DNA from: CALROG01 sp943369755 | GTDB lineage: Bacteria > Pseudomonadota > Gammaproteobacteria > Burkholderiales > Burkholderiaceae_C | Assembly (NCBI GenBank): GCA_943369755.1 | Contig: CALROG020000010.1 | Span: 43,232-107,231, forward strand | Direction of reading: 5' to 3' | Length of the DNA: 64,000 nucleotides | Shown here: positions 55,795 to 64,000 of the stretch, in pieces | Numbering within the stretch: the stretch's first letter is position 1 | Layout of the letters: the number at the start of each line of letters is the position of its first letter | Notes under the pieces: model-generated | The model's database searches: none | What the model was told of the DNA's origin: nothing | What the model saw: the letters and a program-made list of their open reading frames with translations, nothing else | Program-made: the position numbers and the translations under genes

Positions 55795-58326
55795 TTGCGC
55801 TGTTTCGGCCTGGTGCTTCCCGCCTGCGCCTTGCTGGCTTTGCCGCTGGCCCGGGCCCAGGCCCAGGCCCAGGCCCAGGCCCAGGCCCCTTCGGACCCGG
55901 CGCGCAGCCTTTTCGAGCAGGCATTCAGCAAGCGTCCGGCCCGTGATGTGCGGCGCCTTTCGTTGCCGACCACCCTGGACGGGCGGGAGATTGGCTTGCT
56001 GGACGCTGAGGTCGGCGCGGCGGGCGCGCGCATGGTGCGCAAACCGCTTGCGCAAGCCTTGCGCCGGGTGCTGCGTGACGAGGTGTACCAGCAACTGGCG
56101 GCGGGTAACCCGGCGGATCTGCTGGGGGCGGCCGAACTGCAGGCGCTGGGCCTGGCGGCGGTGTACTCGCCGCAGCGTATTGCAGTGGACTTGCAGGTGC
56201 CGCTACAGCTGCGGGCGGTACGGGACGTTCGCCTTGGCGCCCGCGAAACGCAGGAGCCGCAGGAGCCGCAGGAGCAAGACACGCGTGTTGTTGCCCAGCC
56301 GTACAGCCTGCTGGCCAACTGGCGCTGGGCCGCATCCCGGCAGACCGGCGCAGACGCTGTCCTGAGCCGGTCGCGGCTGTTCGCCGACGGGGCGTTGCGT
56401 GCCGGTGAATGGGTTCTGGAAGGCAGTGGGTCGACAGCGACTGATGGCACGGGCAACGGCTTTGAGCGGTATGAAAGCCGGCTTGTTCGTGACTGGCCTG
56501 CGCATGGCATCCGGCTGGTGGCCGGCGACCTGGGCACGGCCTCGCGCGCGGGGCTTGCAACGCTGGCGATGGGCGGCTTGCGGTTGGGTCGCCAGTACGG
56601 GCTGAATCCCGCGCTTAACAGCCAGGCACAACCGGCGCAGACGCTTGGTGTTCCCGGCGGCGCGACTGTGGATGTGGAGGTAAATGGCTTTGTGGTTCGC
56701 ACCTTGCGGCTCGACCCGGGGGTTTACAACCTTCGCGAAATTCCCGTATTCAACGGTGCCAACGACGTGGTGCTGCGGATTGTGGAGCCGGGCGGCCGGG
56801 TCACAGAGCAGCGCGCAAGCTACTTCTTCGACTCCAGCCTGCTGGCGCCGGGCCTGGGCGAGTGGGAACTGGCCCTGGGGGTGCCGGTGCAGTCGGGTGT
56901 GGGCGGGCGTGCCTATGCGAATGGGCGGCGGGTCGGGTCAGGCTGGTGGCGGTATGGCTGGACGGGGGCCTTGACAGGCGGCGTCGGCCTGCAGTGGCGC
57001 TCCGGGGACGCCGGTTCTGCCCGGGTTGTACAAACCGAAGCCGTCTGGGCAACGCCGGTCGGCACGCTCGCAGGTTGGGTGGCACGCTCCCAGAACGCCT
57101 GGGGCGCAGGGCAGGCTGCGGCACTGCAGTGGCGCATCGGTACGCGGACAGACGCGGACAGCGCATTTGGCGCGTCCCTGGCGGCGCAAGTCCAGCGCAG
57201 CCAGGACGGATTCGCCCCGGTGGATGCCGAGCGCCCCGGGGGCCGCGCGCTGGACGCCGGCCTGCGCATTGGCGCGGTGTGGGGCGGCGGCTGGGGTGCG
57301 ACGCTTTCCCTGGCAAAGCGCACCACGGCGCAACCGCAAGGAGCCCGCACTGGCCAAACCGTTGCACTGCGTCGCAGGCTGTCGCGCCAATGGTCCATGG
57401 ACGTGGGGGCCAACCGCTCGCGCTCGGGCACCGGCAGCGCGGTACTGGCCGGGTACGTGACGCTGCGCTTCAGCGGCGAAGAAGATCCGGCCGGCACGGC
57501 TGTACGCGCCACGGCTGCCTATCAATCGGAGGACCGCAGGATGCAACTGGAAAGCGAGGCTACCGGCGTTGCCGCCGTGGCTGGCGGCGAAGCTGGCTGG
57601 CGCTTGGCCGCCAGCCATGCCCGTGCCCGCAGCGGCGATGAGAGCCGCATGACGGGCCAGTTGTTCACGGGCCGTGGCGAACTCACGGCCGGCACGACAC
57701 AAGTGCGCCAGGCGTTGGGCACAAGCCGCCTGGATGAGCTGACGGTGGCGTCGGCCCTGGTGTTGAGTCGCGCCGGACTTCACATCGCGGCACCGGTCAA
57801 TGACTCGGTGGCCGTGCTGGTTCCCCGCAAGGGCCTGGAAGGATTGAAGTTGCTGGTGGATCCGCAACGCAGCAGGGTTGCTGCAGCCAGCGATGTGCTG
57901 GGTGTGCCGGTTCTGGGAGATCTGCAGGCCTACAGCCCCCGGGAAATCCAGCTGGATGTGGAGAACCTGCCCCCTGGACGCAGCTTGGGGGTTGACCGGC
58001 CGGTGCTGGTTCCGTCCTACCGGTCGGTGCTGCTGGTACCCGTGGGCTCAGATGCCAACACGCAGGTCAGGGGCCAGTTGCTGAATGCCCTGAAGCAACC
58101 GATGGCACTGCAACCCTTGCGGCTGACGGCATTGAAGGCAGCGGCGCAGCCCATTGAGCTCTTCACCAGCCGTCGGGGTGGCTTCATGAGTCCGCCTTTG
58201 CCGCCTGGCACCTACCTGCTGACGCGACCGGGTGACGCAGCACCCCTGGCACGGGTCGAGATTGGCGATGACCAGGCGGGCGTGCTGGAGCTTGGGCCGG
58301 TGGTCCTTCAGGAAGAGGCGCCATGA
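55795..58326 (+). CDS. Outer membrane pilus usher (CsuD/FimD-like)
   Basis: 843 aa. TTG start 9 bp after the chaperone stop, with AGGGCAGG upstream; an in-frame GTG at 55813 is an alternative. Signal peptide then five AQ repeats (see 55855-55884). Usher beta-barrel and middle domain: GGATVDVEVNGFVVRTLRLD followed by PGVYNLREIPVFNGANDVVL (plug region). C-terminal domains include RRGGFMSPPLPPGTYLLTRP. Secretes and assembles the pilus. Rather divergent in the barrel. Confidence 0.88.
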   Translation: MRCFGLVLPACALLALPLARAQAQAQAQAQAPSDPARSLFEQAFSKRPARDVRRLSLPTTLDGREIGLLDAEVGAAGARMVRKPLAQALRRVLRDEVYQQLAAGNPADLLGAAELQALGLAAVYSPQRIAVDLQVPLQLRAVRDVRLGARETQEPQEPQEQDTRVVAQPYSLLANWRWAASRQTGADAVLSRSRLFADGALRAGEWVLEGSGSTATDGTGNGFERYESRLVRDWPAHGIRLVAGDLGTASRAGLATLAMGGLRLGRQYGLNPALNSQAQPAQTLGVPGGATVDVEVNGFVVRTLRLDPGVYNLREIPVFNGANDVVLRIVEPGGRVTEQRASYFFDSSLLAPGLGEWELALGVPVQSGVGGRAYANGRRVGSGWWRYGWTGALTGGVGLQWRSGDAGSARVVQTEAVWATPVGTLAGWVARSQNAWGAGQAAALQWRIGTRTDADSAFGASLAAQVQRSQDGFAPVDAERPGGRALDAGLRIGAVWGGGWGATLSLAKRTTAQPQGARTGQTVALRRRLSRQWSMDVGANRSRSGTGSAVLAGYVTLRFSGEEDPAGTAVRATAAYQSEDRRMQLESEATGVAAVAGGEAGWRLAASHARARSGDESRMTGQLFTGRGELTAGTTQVRQALGTSRLDELTVASALVLSRAGLHIAAPVNDSVAVLVPRKGLEGLKLLVDPQRSRVAAASDVLGVPVLGDLQAYSPREIQLDVENLPPGRSLGVDRPVLVPSYRSVLLVPVGSDANTQVRGQLLNALKQPMALQPLRLTALKAAAQPIELFTSRRGGFMSPPLPPGTYLLTRPGDAAPLARVEIGDDQAGVLELGPVVLQEEAP
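55855..55884 (+). repeat. GCCCAG hexamer repeats at the usher signal-peptide junction
   Basis: Five tandem GCCCAG units encode AQAQAQAQAQ right after the hydrophobic core of the usher signal peptide. Unit changes keep the frame but alter the mature N-terminus, so it is a possible variable locus. Confidence 0.85.
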
Positions 58327-59174
58327 ACTGCCGCGGGATTAGCCGTTTTCTGCTCGGTACCTTTTTGCTTGCCCGGGCTTTGGCCGACCAGGCCTGCGAG
58401 TTGCTGACGCCGCCGACCTGGGCGCTGGATGGCTACGACCCGGCATCGGCGTCGGCGGCCACGCGCGCCTTGCCCATACGAATCCAGGCACCCAGGGGTT
58501 GCCTTGTGTCCCTGCAGGCCGAGTGGCAGGGCGTTGGCGGGGAGCTCATGCTTTACGGCGCGGGTATCGAGCCTTTGCGCCTCATGCTGTCGTCCGATGC
58601 AGCGGCATCGGTGCCGGTGCCGGCCGCACCGCAGGACATCGGCACCTATCGGGTGGAACCAGGACGCGATGCCCGGGCTTACCTCTGGGCGACTGTGGCC
58701 GCCGGCCAGTGGGTCAGCCCGGGCAACTACAGCAGCCCGTTGCGACTGCGGCTGGTGTCGGCATCGGGCACGGTGTCGGAACGGGAGATTGCCGTGACGG
58801 TACATGTCAGGGCCGCTGTGCGCGCCACCTTTGCAGGTGGCGCGGGCAAGCTGGCGCGGCTGGATTTCGGGGAGCTGCAGCAAGGTGCCCGCCGCGATGC
58901 GCAACTGGAGGTTCAGGCCAACACCGGCCACCGGCTGACGCTGGAAAGCGCGAACAGGGGCAAGCTGGTCAACCGCCGGTTCGGCCAGTCCACCGTCCCC
59001 TACCGATTGCGGGTTGCGGGCGTGCCTGTACCACCAGAGGCTTCCGGTGCGGGCATTGATATCGCGGCGGCGGGCCGGGCGCGCCACCGCATTGACGTGG
59101 AGATCGGCGAGGTGGACCGTGTGCTGGCGGGGGACTATGCGGATGATTTGCTGATCACCATCACGGCACAATAG
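58323..59174 (+). CDS. Pilus tip/adhesin-like subunit (spore coat U domains)
   Basis: 283 aa. N-terminal signal (ISRFLLGTFLLARALADQAC) and two domains: LPIRIQAPRGCLVSLQAEWQ and GGAGKLARLDFGELQQGARR with strands RHRIDVEIGEVDRVLAGDY and a final LLITITAQ. Resembles CsuE-type tips at the end of archaic CU operons: an N-terminal domain for binding plus a pilin domain. It overlaps the usher stop by 4 bp. Confidence 0.7.
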   Translation: MNCRGISRFLLGTFLLARALADQACELLTPPTWALDGYDPASASAATRALPIRIQAPRGCLVSLQAEWQGVGGELMLYGAGIEPLRLMLSSDAAASVPVPAAPQDIGTYRVEPGRDARAYLWATVAAGQWVSPGNYSSPLRLRLVSASGTVSEREIAVTVHVRAAVRATFAGGAGKLARLDFGELQQGARRDAQLEVQANTGHRLTLESANRGKLVNRRFGQSTVPYRLRVAGVPVPPEASGAGIDIAAAGRARHRIDVEIGEVDRVLAGDYADDLLITITAQ

Positions 59175-59193
59175 GGCCGAGCACCTGCCCGCC

Positions 59194-61305
59194 ATGACGT
59201 CCAGTTCCCCTGACGACCCGTTTCCGCGAACCTTGCGCGCGCTCAAGGACGAGCAGCAGCGCAGCGCGAGCCTGCTGGTCAGGCTGGAACAAAGCGAGCG
59301 TGAGCTGGAGCGCCTGCGCGGCTCGTTCAACCGGGAGTCCAACAGCAGGCTGCTGGCGGAAGAGGCGCTGGACGAAACGCAGGACCGGCTGCGCCTGGCA
59401 GTAGATGCCGCGCAGCTTGCCTTGTGGGAATGGGACATAGAGGGCGGCAACGTCTTTCTGACCGAGCGCTGGAGCGTGATGCTCGGCGAGCCCCAGCTAC
59501 CCAGTGAGCTGAGTTCTGTGGCGTTGCAGCACCGTATCCATCCCGACGATCAGTCGAGGGTGCGCGAGGCGCTGGTGGCCACTGTCAAAGGCTCGGTAGA
59601 ACGCTATTCTGTAGAGCATCGGGTCCGCACTGCGACCGGATGGTTGTGGGTTGAGAGCCACGGGATGGTGACGGGGCGCGAAATGCTGGGCCGTGCGACC
59701 CGCATGATTGGGACATTGGCCGATATTTCCGGGCGCAAGGCCGCTCAGGCCGAGATGCAGAAGGCAAGGGAGTTGGCGGAGGCGGCAAGCCGGGCCAAGA
59801 GTGAGTTCCTGGCGAACATCAGCCACGAGGTCCGCACGCCCCTGAACGGCATTCTCGGGCTCACACAGCTCATCGCGGGATCGCTGCAGTCGCCGGACCA
59901 GGCGGAGTACCTGAGGCTGGTGGACAGTTCCGCCAAGGCGCTGCTGGCGCTGCTCAATGATGTGCTGGACTTCTCAAGGATCGAGTCGGGCAAGCTGGTG
60001 TTCGAGCAGATTCCGTTTGAGCTGCAGTCCTGGGTCGAGGAAACCGTTGCGCCACACCTGGTAACGGCAAGGGACAAGGGCCTGCGCCTGATTGTCCGGA
60101 TCGAAGACCGGCTGCCGACACGTGTGGTGGGCGACCCTGGGCGTTTGCGGCAAGTGGTTTCCAATCTCCTTTCAAACGCCGTGAAGTTCACGGAGCGTGG
60201 CGAAATTGAGCTGGCCATTCAGCAGGTGCAGGCAGGCGGCCATACCAGCCGTCTGCGATTCGAGGTCGCTGACACGGGGATCGGGATACCGCAGGAGAAA
60301 CATTCGACCATCTTCGAGGCCTTCAGCCAGGCGGATTCCTCAACGACACGCCAGTATGGCGGAACGGGACTTGGCCTGGCCATCTGCGACAGGCTGGTGC
60401 GCATGATGGGCGGGCGCATCCAGGTTCTGAGTCTTCCCGGCAAAGGCAGTGTGTTTGCCTTCGACGCGCTGTTGGGTATTGGCAGCGATGACACCTTGCC
60501 CATGGCCGCCGGCGGTGCTGTGGTGCAGCCGGTTTTTCAGGGGCTGCGGGTGTTGCTGGCCGAGGATCACGCGGTCAATGAGCTGCTGATGCGCAGGGTG
60601 CTGGCGCAGCTTGGCTGCGAAGTGGTCGTCGCCCGCAACGGCAGGGAAGCGGTGACGCTCTGGCAGGCAGGCGGAGTGGATCTTGTGTTGATGGATGTAC
60701 AGATGCCCGAGGTCAGCGGGCTTGAGGCGGTGCGCCAGATTCGTGAGAGGGAACAGGAGGGCGCATTGATGCACATGCCTGTGGTGGCGCTCACTGCCCA
60801 CGCCATGGCGGGTGATCGCGAGCGATGCCTGGCAGCAGGCATGGACGGCTATGTGTCCAAACCGGTGTCACTGCCTGCGCTGGTGGAGGCCATGGCGGCC
60901 GCCCTCAAACTTGCACCAGGTGCGCGCGCGCCTGCCACAGGGGCAGCCTCCGCAAAGCCGGGGCAGGCGGCGCTTGATGCTGACAAGCTGCTGGTGAGGC
61001 TGGGTGGTGACCGGACTGCTGTGGCGGAGATTGCTGTCGCCATGCGCGCGGACCTCAAGGTGCGGATGCGGCAGATCGATACGGCCTTCGTCGCGAGAGA
61101 TGCGACGGTCGCGCGCGAACAAGCGCACGCGCTCAAGGGCGCCCTGTCCAGCATCACTGCAGACCGTGCGGCCATGCTGGCCAAAGGCCTCGAGGTCGCT
61201 GCCCGCCAGGGTGCCTGGACGCTGTTTGAGCGCACCCTGCCGTTGTTCCGCGCAGAAATTGGCCGGCTGGATCAGCAACTTGCGGCGCTGCTGGCCGCGC
61301 CATGA
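59194..61305 (+). CDS. Hybrid histidine kinase with receiver and HPt domains
   Basis: 703 aa, no signal or transmembrane helices seen, so probably cytoplasmic. N-terminal coiled coil (about 15-75), PAS domain (about 70-190; LALWEWDIEGGNVFLTERWS). HisKA with His211 in FLANISHEVRTPLNG, HATPase (GTGLGLAICDRLVRMMGG), receiver with Asp501 in LVLMDVQMPEVSG, and C-terminal HPt with His645 in AHALKGALSS. A full phosphorelay in one chain, likely ending on Asp63 of the sigma-54 regulator. Sits 19 bp after the tip gene. Confidence 0.94.
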   Translation: MTSSSPDDPFPRTLRALKDEQQRSASLLVRLEQSERELERLRGSFNRESNSRLLAEEALDETQDRLRLAVDAAQLALWEWDIEGGNVFLTERWSVMLGEPQLPSELSSVALQHRIHPDDQSRVREALVATVKGSVERYSVEHRVRTATGWLWVESHGMVTGREMLGRATRMIGTLADISGRKAAQAEMQKARELAEAASRAKSEFLANISHEVRTPLNGILGLTQLIAGSLQSPDQAEYLRLVDSSAKALLALLNDVLDFSRIESGKLVFEQIPFELQSWVEETVAPHLVTARDKGLRLIVRIEDRLPTRVVGDPGRLRQVVSNLLSNAVKFTERGEIELAIQQVQAGGHTSRLRFEVADTGIGIPQEKHSTIFEAFSQADSSTTRQYGGTGLGLAICDRLVRMMGGRIQVLSLPGKGSVFAFDALLGIGSDDTLPMAAGGAVVQPVFQGLRVLLAEDHAVNELLMRRVLAQLGCEVVVARNGREAVTLWQAGGVDLVLMDVQMPEVSGLEAVRQIREREQEGALMHMPVVALTAHAMAGDRERCLAAGMDGYVSKPVSLPALVEAMAAALKLAPGARAPATGAASAKPGQAALDADKLLVRLGGDRTAVAEIAVAMRADLKVRMRQIDTAFVARDATVAREQAHALKGALSSITADRAAMLAKGLEVAARQGAWTLFERTLPLFRAEIGRLDQQLAALLAAP

Positions 61306-62072
61306 GCCGCGGGGAAGCCGGCATCATTGCGCGCCCCCTTGCGCGGCGCCTGCGCGAGGTCTACCGCTCCGCCGGCTGGCCGTGCCTGGACGCGATCGAG
61401 GTGGACTTGTTGGCCCTGGGCCTGCTGGCGCGCGAGCGCGTGCGGGATGCTGCCGGGCAGTGGCGCGACAGCCTGCGGGTAACTGACGCCGGACTGGCCG
61501 CGCTGGCCGTGGCGCTGCAGCGCAACCGCGCCGCATTTGATGCGCATGAGTCGCTGGTGGCGCTGGTGGCGCGGCAGATGCAGCATGGCGGGCGCACCGC
61601 CTTCACCGGCCTGAGCTTGCGCGCACCCGTGCCTGACGAGGCTGGCGTGCGCCGTTGGGTGGTGGCCCGGCCGGATGTGTTTTCCATCCGCAACACCACG
61701 GTGGCGGGCTACCTGGCGCCCACCGTGCACGAGGTCAAGGCGCGCCGGGCCGATTTGCTGGGTGAGCTGCGCCAGACGCCGCGCAGCCAGGCCAAGCGCG
61801 GGGCGTATCTGGCCATGAGCAGCGAATGCTGGTACGTGTTGGGGCGTGACGCCAAGGGCCGCGAGATTGGCGAGGCCACGGAGGTGCCCGAGGCCTTTGG
61901 CGTGATGCAGGCGGTGCAGGGTGTTGGCGGTGCCTGGCGGCTGGAGGTGGCGCGCCCGGCCCCGCGCCGGCCCATGCCGCACGACGCCGGGCTGCCGTTT
62001 GCCGTCTGGCTGGCTCTGGCGCGGGCTGTGCCGCAGCCGCGGGCCGAGGACGACGCGCAGGGCTTGCTTTAG
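61302..62072 (+). CDS. Unknown protein with possible PD-(D/E)XK-like motif
   Basis: 256 aa, family not recognised. N-terminal region resembles a winged helix (AIEVDLLALGLLARERV). The middle has RPDVFSIRNTTVAGYLAPTV followed by HEVKARRADLLGEL, where Asp and E-x-K are spaced as in a small nuclease-like fold. The C-terminus is rich in Arg/Pro. The ATG overlaps the kinase stop by 4 bp, so it is the last gene of the pilus/phosphorelay operon. Function open. Confidence 0.65.
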   Translation: MSRGEAGIIARPLARRLREVYRSAGWPCLDAIEVDLLALGLLARERVRDAAGQWRDSLRVTDAGLAALAVALQRNRAAFDAHESLVALVARQMQHGGRTAFTGLSLRAPVPDEAGVRRWVVARPDVFSIRNTTVAGYLAPTVHEVKARRADLLGELRQTPRSQAKRGAYLAMSSECWYVLGRDAKGREIGEATEVPEAFGVMQAVQGVGGAWRLEVARPAPRRPMPHDAGLPFAVWLALARAVPQPRAEDDAQGLL

Positions 62073-62584
62073 CCCTTGTGGTTCATGCCGTGATGGCCAC
62101 CATGGCCACCATGGCTATTGCGGCCCATGCCGCCAGCAAAGCGCGCGGTTTCGGCGTCAAACACCTTCTTCTGGTCAGCCGTCAGGCTGTTGTAGAAGGC
62201 CTTGGTGGCGTCGGCGCGTTTGTCCATTTCTGCTTGGCGCTGGCCGCGCATTTCACGCATCTTGTCGATCCGCTCGGGCGTGTTGAGCTTGGCGATGTCT
62301 TCGCGGCTCGGGCGCGTCGGGTGAGCGGCGGTGGGCTGCACGGCGGCCGTCCAGGTGGCCCAGGCCGGTTCTTGCGTGGCGGTGATGGCCAGCTTGGCCT
62401 TCAGCTCGGCCTGGCGCTTGGCCATGTGTTCCTTCATTTTGGCCGGGTCGCGCTGGCCCATGCGGTCGTGCATGGCGTGGCCGGTGCTGGTGGCCGGGGC
62501 TGCGGGGGGCGTCTGGGCCATGGCTGCTGCAGCCGCGCAGGCGAGCAGGGTGGCGACGAAAAGGCGTGTCGGAGCGAATGTCAT
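62069..62584 (-). CDS. Spy/CpxP-like periplasmic protein
   Basis: About 171 aa. Signal peptide (LFVATLLACAAAAAMA), helical body with LNTPERIDKMREMRGQRQAE and the LTxxQ motif in YNSLTADQKKVFDAET. The His/Gly-rich tail is HGGHGGHHGMNHKG. Such proteins respond to envelope or metal stress (copper, zinc). The ATG at 62584 has GGAAG upstream; the frame opens at 62674. Convergent with the previous gene by 4 bp. Confidence 0.85.
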   Translation of the reverse strand: MTFAPTRLFVATLLACAAAAAMAQTPPAAPATSTGHAMHDRMGQRDPAKMKEHMAKRQAELKAKLAITATQEPAWATWTAAVQPTAAHPTRPSREDIAKLNTPERIDKMREMRGQRQAEMDKRADATKAFYNSLTADQKKVFDAETARFAGGMGRNSHGGHGGHHGMNHKG

Positions 62585-62716
62585 GAGAGAGCTTCCTTTC
62601 AACAGAAGAAAGCCTGCGCCCAACATGGGCTGCAGGTTGAAAGCAAGTCTGCGCCGCGCTTGTGAAGCAACCATGAGCGCGCTGTGTCGCTGTGTAAAGT
62701 TGCTTGAAGTTTTTTG

Positions 62717-63571
62717 TCAGGCCAGCCGGCCGTTCTGGAAGTCTTCCACCGCCTGAATCAATTCGTCGCGCGTGTTCATCACGAACGGGCCGTATTGGGC
62801 AATGGGTTCGCGCAGCGGCTGCCCGGCGATCAGCAGTGCGCGCGCTGCGCCGGTAGCCTGCAGCGTGATGCCATCACCCTCGTTGGCCAGGATGGCCATG
62901 CGCTGGCGGGCCACCGGGCTGCCAGCCACGGCCACTTCGCCACGATACACGTAGATGAAAGCGTTGTGTGCTGCCGGCAGCGGCTGGCTGAAGCTGCCGC
63001 CCGCGTCGGGAAAAATCACGTCCAGGTACAGCGGCTGCGTCGCTTCGCGCTGCACCGCGCCGTCCGTGCCGTGGCTCTGGCCGGCGATGACGCGCACCCG
63101 GACGCCGCCGGGCGTGGTGTATTCGGGAACCTCGGGGCTCTGGATGTCGCGGTACCAAGGCGCGCACATCTTGTCCTTGCCCGGCAGGTTCAGCCAGAGC
63201 TGAAAGCCCTCCATCACGCCGTCGTTCTGCTCGGGCATCTCGCTGTGAATGACGCCGCGCCCGGCCGTCATCCATTGCACGCCGCCGTCGGTGATCAGGC
63301 CTTCATGGCCGGCGCTGTCTTTGTGGCGCATGTTGCCTGTGAGCATGTAACTCACGGTTTCAAAGCCGCGGTGCGGGTGGCTGGGAAAGCCGGCACCGTA
63401 GTCCTTGGGGTCATTGCTGGCAAAGTTGTCCAGCATCAGGAACGGGTCCAGGCGCTGCTGCAGGTCTTGGGTCAGCACGCGGGTGAGCTTGACGCCCGCC
63501 CCGTCCTGGGTGGGTTGACCGGTAATGAGCCGCTCGGCGCGGCGCGGCTGGGTGACGTCAGGGTTGTCCAT
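62717..63571 (-). CDS. Pirin family protein
   Basis: About 284 aa bicupin. N-domain: LDPFLMLDNFASNDPKDYGA and FPSHPHRGFETVSYML with the metal-binding His and GVIHSEMPEQNDGVMEGFQL. C-domain: QPLPAAHNAFIYVYRGEVAV. Pirins are iron-binding and some have quercetinase or regulatory activity. ATG at 63571 chosen; the frame is open to 63598. Confidence 0.93.
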   Translation of the reverse strand: MDNPDVTQPRRAERLITGQPTQDGAGVKLTRVLTQDLQQRLDPFLMLDNFASNDPKDYGAGFPSHPHRGFETVSYMLTGNMRHKDSAGHEGLITDGGVQWMTAGRGVIHSEMPEQNDGVMEGFQLWLNLPGKDKMCAPWYRDIQSPEVPEYTTPGGVRVRVIAGQSHGTDGAVQREATQPLYLDVIFPDAGGSFSQPLPAAHNAFIYVYRGEVAVAGSPVARQRMAILANEGDGITLQATGAARALLIAGQPLREPIAQYGPFVMNTRDELIQAVEDFQNGRLA

Positions 63572-63617
63572 ACGCCGATTACAGCGCGGGCCGGACAACC
63601 CTACGGCCAGGTCGGTC

Positions 63618-63818
63618 TCAGGTGCCTTCGGGCTTGGTTTTGCAGGTGTTGATGCCCAGCATGGCGTAAGGCGGGCACCAGCCGATCAGGCCGGTGGCCA
63701 TGGGCACCACGCCGAGCCAGCCCCACCAGCCCACAGTGCCAGTGGCTGCCAGGCCGACGAGGACCAGACCGCCGACCACGCGGACGCCGCGCTCGATGTT
63801 GCCGATGTTGGTTTTCAT
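63618..63818 (-). CDS. DUF2892 inner membrane protein
   Basis: 66 aa with two membrane helices: MKTNIGNIERGVRVVGGLVL and WLGVVPMATGLIGWCPPYAM, then LGINTCKT. This is the YgaP-like DUF2892 signature with GWCPxY. Members often sit beside rhodanese or thiol genes. Role unknown; located between pirin and a CueR-like gene. Confidence 0.88.
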   Translation of the reverse strand: MKTNIGNIERGVRVVGGLVLVGLAATGTVGWWGWLGVVPMATGLIGWCPPYAMLGINTCKTKPEGT

Positions 63819-63882
63819 GGGGTTTCCTTCCGGTAGAGCTGTTCATTGGACCGCTGCCAGGCGCTGGCGTGCTTGATCTTCG

Positions 63883-64000
63883 TCAAGCATGCGGCTTGCC
63901 CGAAAGGTCGTCAAGGATGGGGCAATCGGGCCGGTCGTCGCCGTGGCAGCAGTGAATCAGGTGCGCCAGCGTGCGCTGCATGGCCTGCATGGCCTCAATG
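63883..64000 (-). CDS. CueR-like MerR-family regulator, C-terminus only
   Basis: 38 C-terminal codons run in from the right edge: EAMQAMQRTLAHLIHCCHGD then DRPDCPILDDLSGKPHA and stop. The CCHGDxRPDCPIL pattern is typical of copper- or zinc-responsive MerR proteins (CueR/ZntR-type metal loop, here CC and later C). Metal specificity cannot be fixed from the fragment. A copper efflux pump is expected just outside the window. Confidence 0.8.
   Translation of the reverse strand, partial: IEAMQAMQRTLAHLIHCCHGDDRPDCPILDDLSGKPHA

Overview
The window is a GC-rich, densely packed stretch of a betaproteobacterial chromosome, most likely Burkholderiales/Comamonadaceae. The clues are protein style (MetXW, DUF2788/DUF2189 pair, beta-type YidC), a Bug-type TTT receptor, and short interspersed repeats of a kind common in that family. 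It spans the replication origin: mnmE-yidC-yidD-rnpA-rpmH run leftward and dnaA-dnaN-gyrB run rightward from about 35.2-37.0 kb, with DnaA boxes in both flanking gaps.

Layout. 0-8.8 kb: sugar-acid catabolism, all on the minus strand. One operon has an SMP-30 lactonase, an FCD-GntR regulator, a tartrate/malate-type dehydrogenase and a Gfo/Idh oxidoreductase. A second has a Bug receptor, LtnD, DenD, OtnK and OtnC for L-threonate/D-erythronate, with its own GntR regulator and two matching operator-like sites. 8.8-11 kb: chrB-like/chrA chromate resistance. 11.1-13.6 kb: structured leader, HupE-type transporter, small secreted protein and His-tailed EamA permease, a probable metal-uptake cassette. 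13.6-16 kb: metX-metW behind a SAM-II riboswitch, and a TMEM165-type Mn exporter. 16-17.4 kb: amtB with a sigma-54 promoter. 17.4-20.5 kb: bufferin-type RiPP operon (BufA, MNIO BufB, BufC, DoxX) plus a TlpA-like protein. 20.6-21.9 kb: two paralogous RRM proteins with matching SD-sequestering leaders. 22-27 kb: SDR, lptC, kdsC, kdsD and a Kef-type antiporter. 27-31 kb: exported metallo-hydrolase, histidine phosphatase, apt, and a pair of cNMP-binding proteins around an unknown protein. 31-41 kb: origin region.

40.9-47.8 kb is the most accessory-looking part. A lower-GC nuclease-helicase (DUF2075) starts 8 bp behind gyrB. It is followed by an orphan RHH antitoxin-like gene beside a perfect 18-bp inverted repeat, a DnaQ-like exonuclease, an overlapping small-protein/nucleotidyltransferase module and a MntA-HepT pair. 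Then come minCDE and membrane and secreted proteins. 52.8-62 kb encodes a Csu-like chaperone-usher pilus whose operon begins with a sigma-54 activator and ends with a hybrid histidine kinase. The divergent major subunit has a -24/-12 promoter and upstream repeats that look like enhancer sites. The right end holds a Spy-like protein, a pirin, a DUF2892 protein and the tail of a CueR-like regulator.

The strongest candidate for an undescribed system is the pilus with its own built-in phosphorelay and enhancer. Next are the HupE/DUF6488-like/His-tailed EamA cassette and the twin RRM leaders. No rRNA, tRNA, CRISPR array, prophage or intact insertion sequence was recognised.
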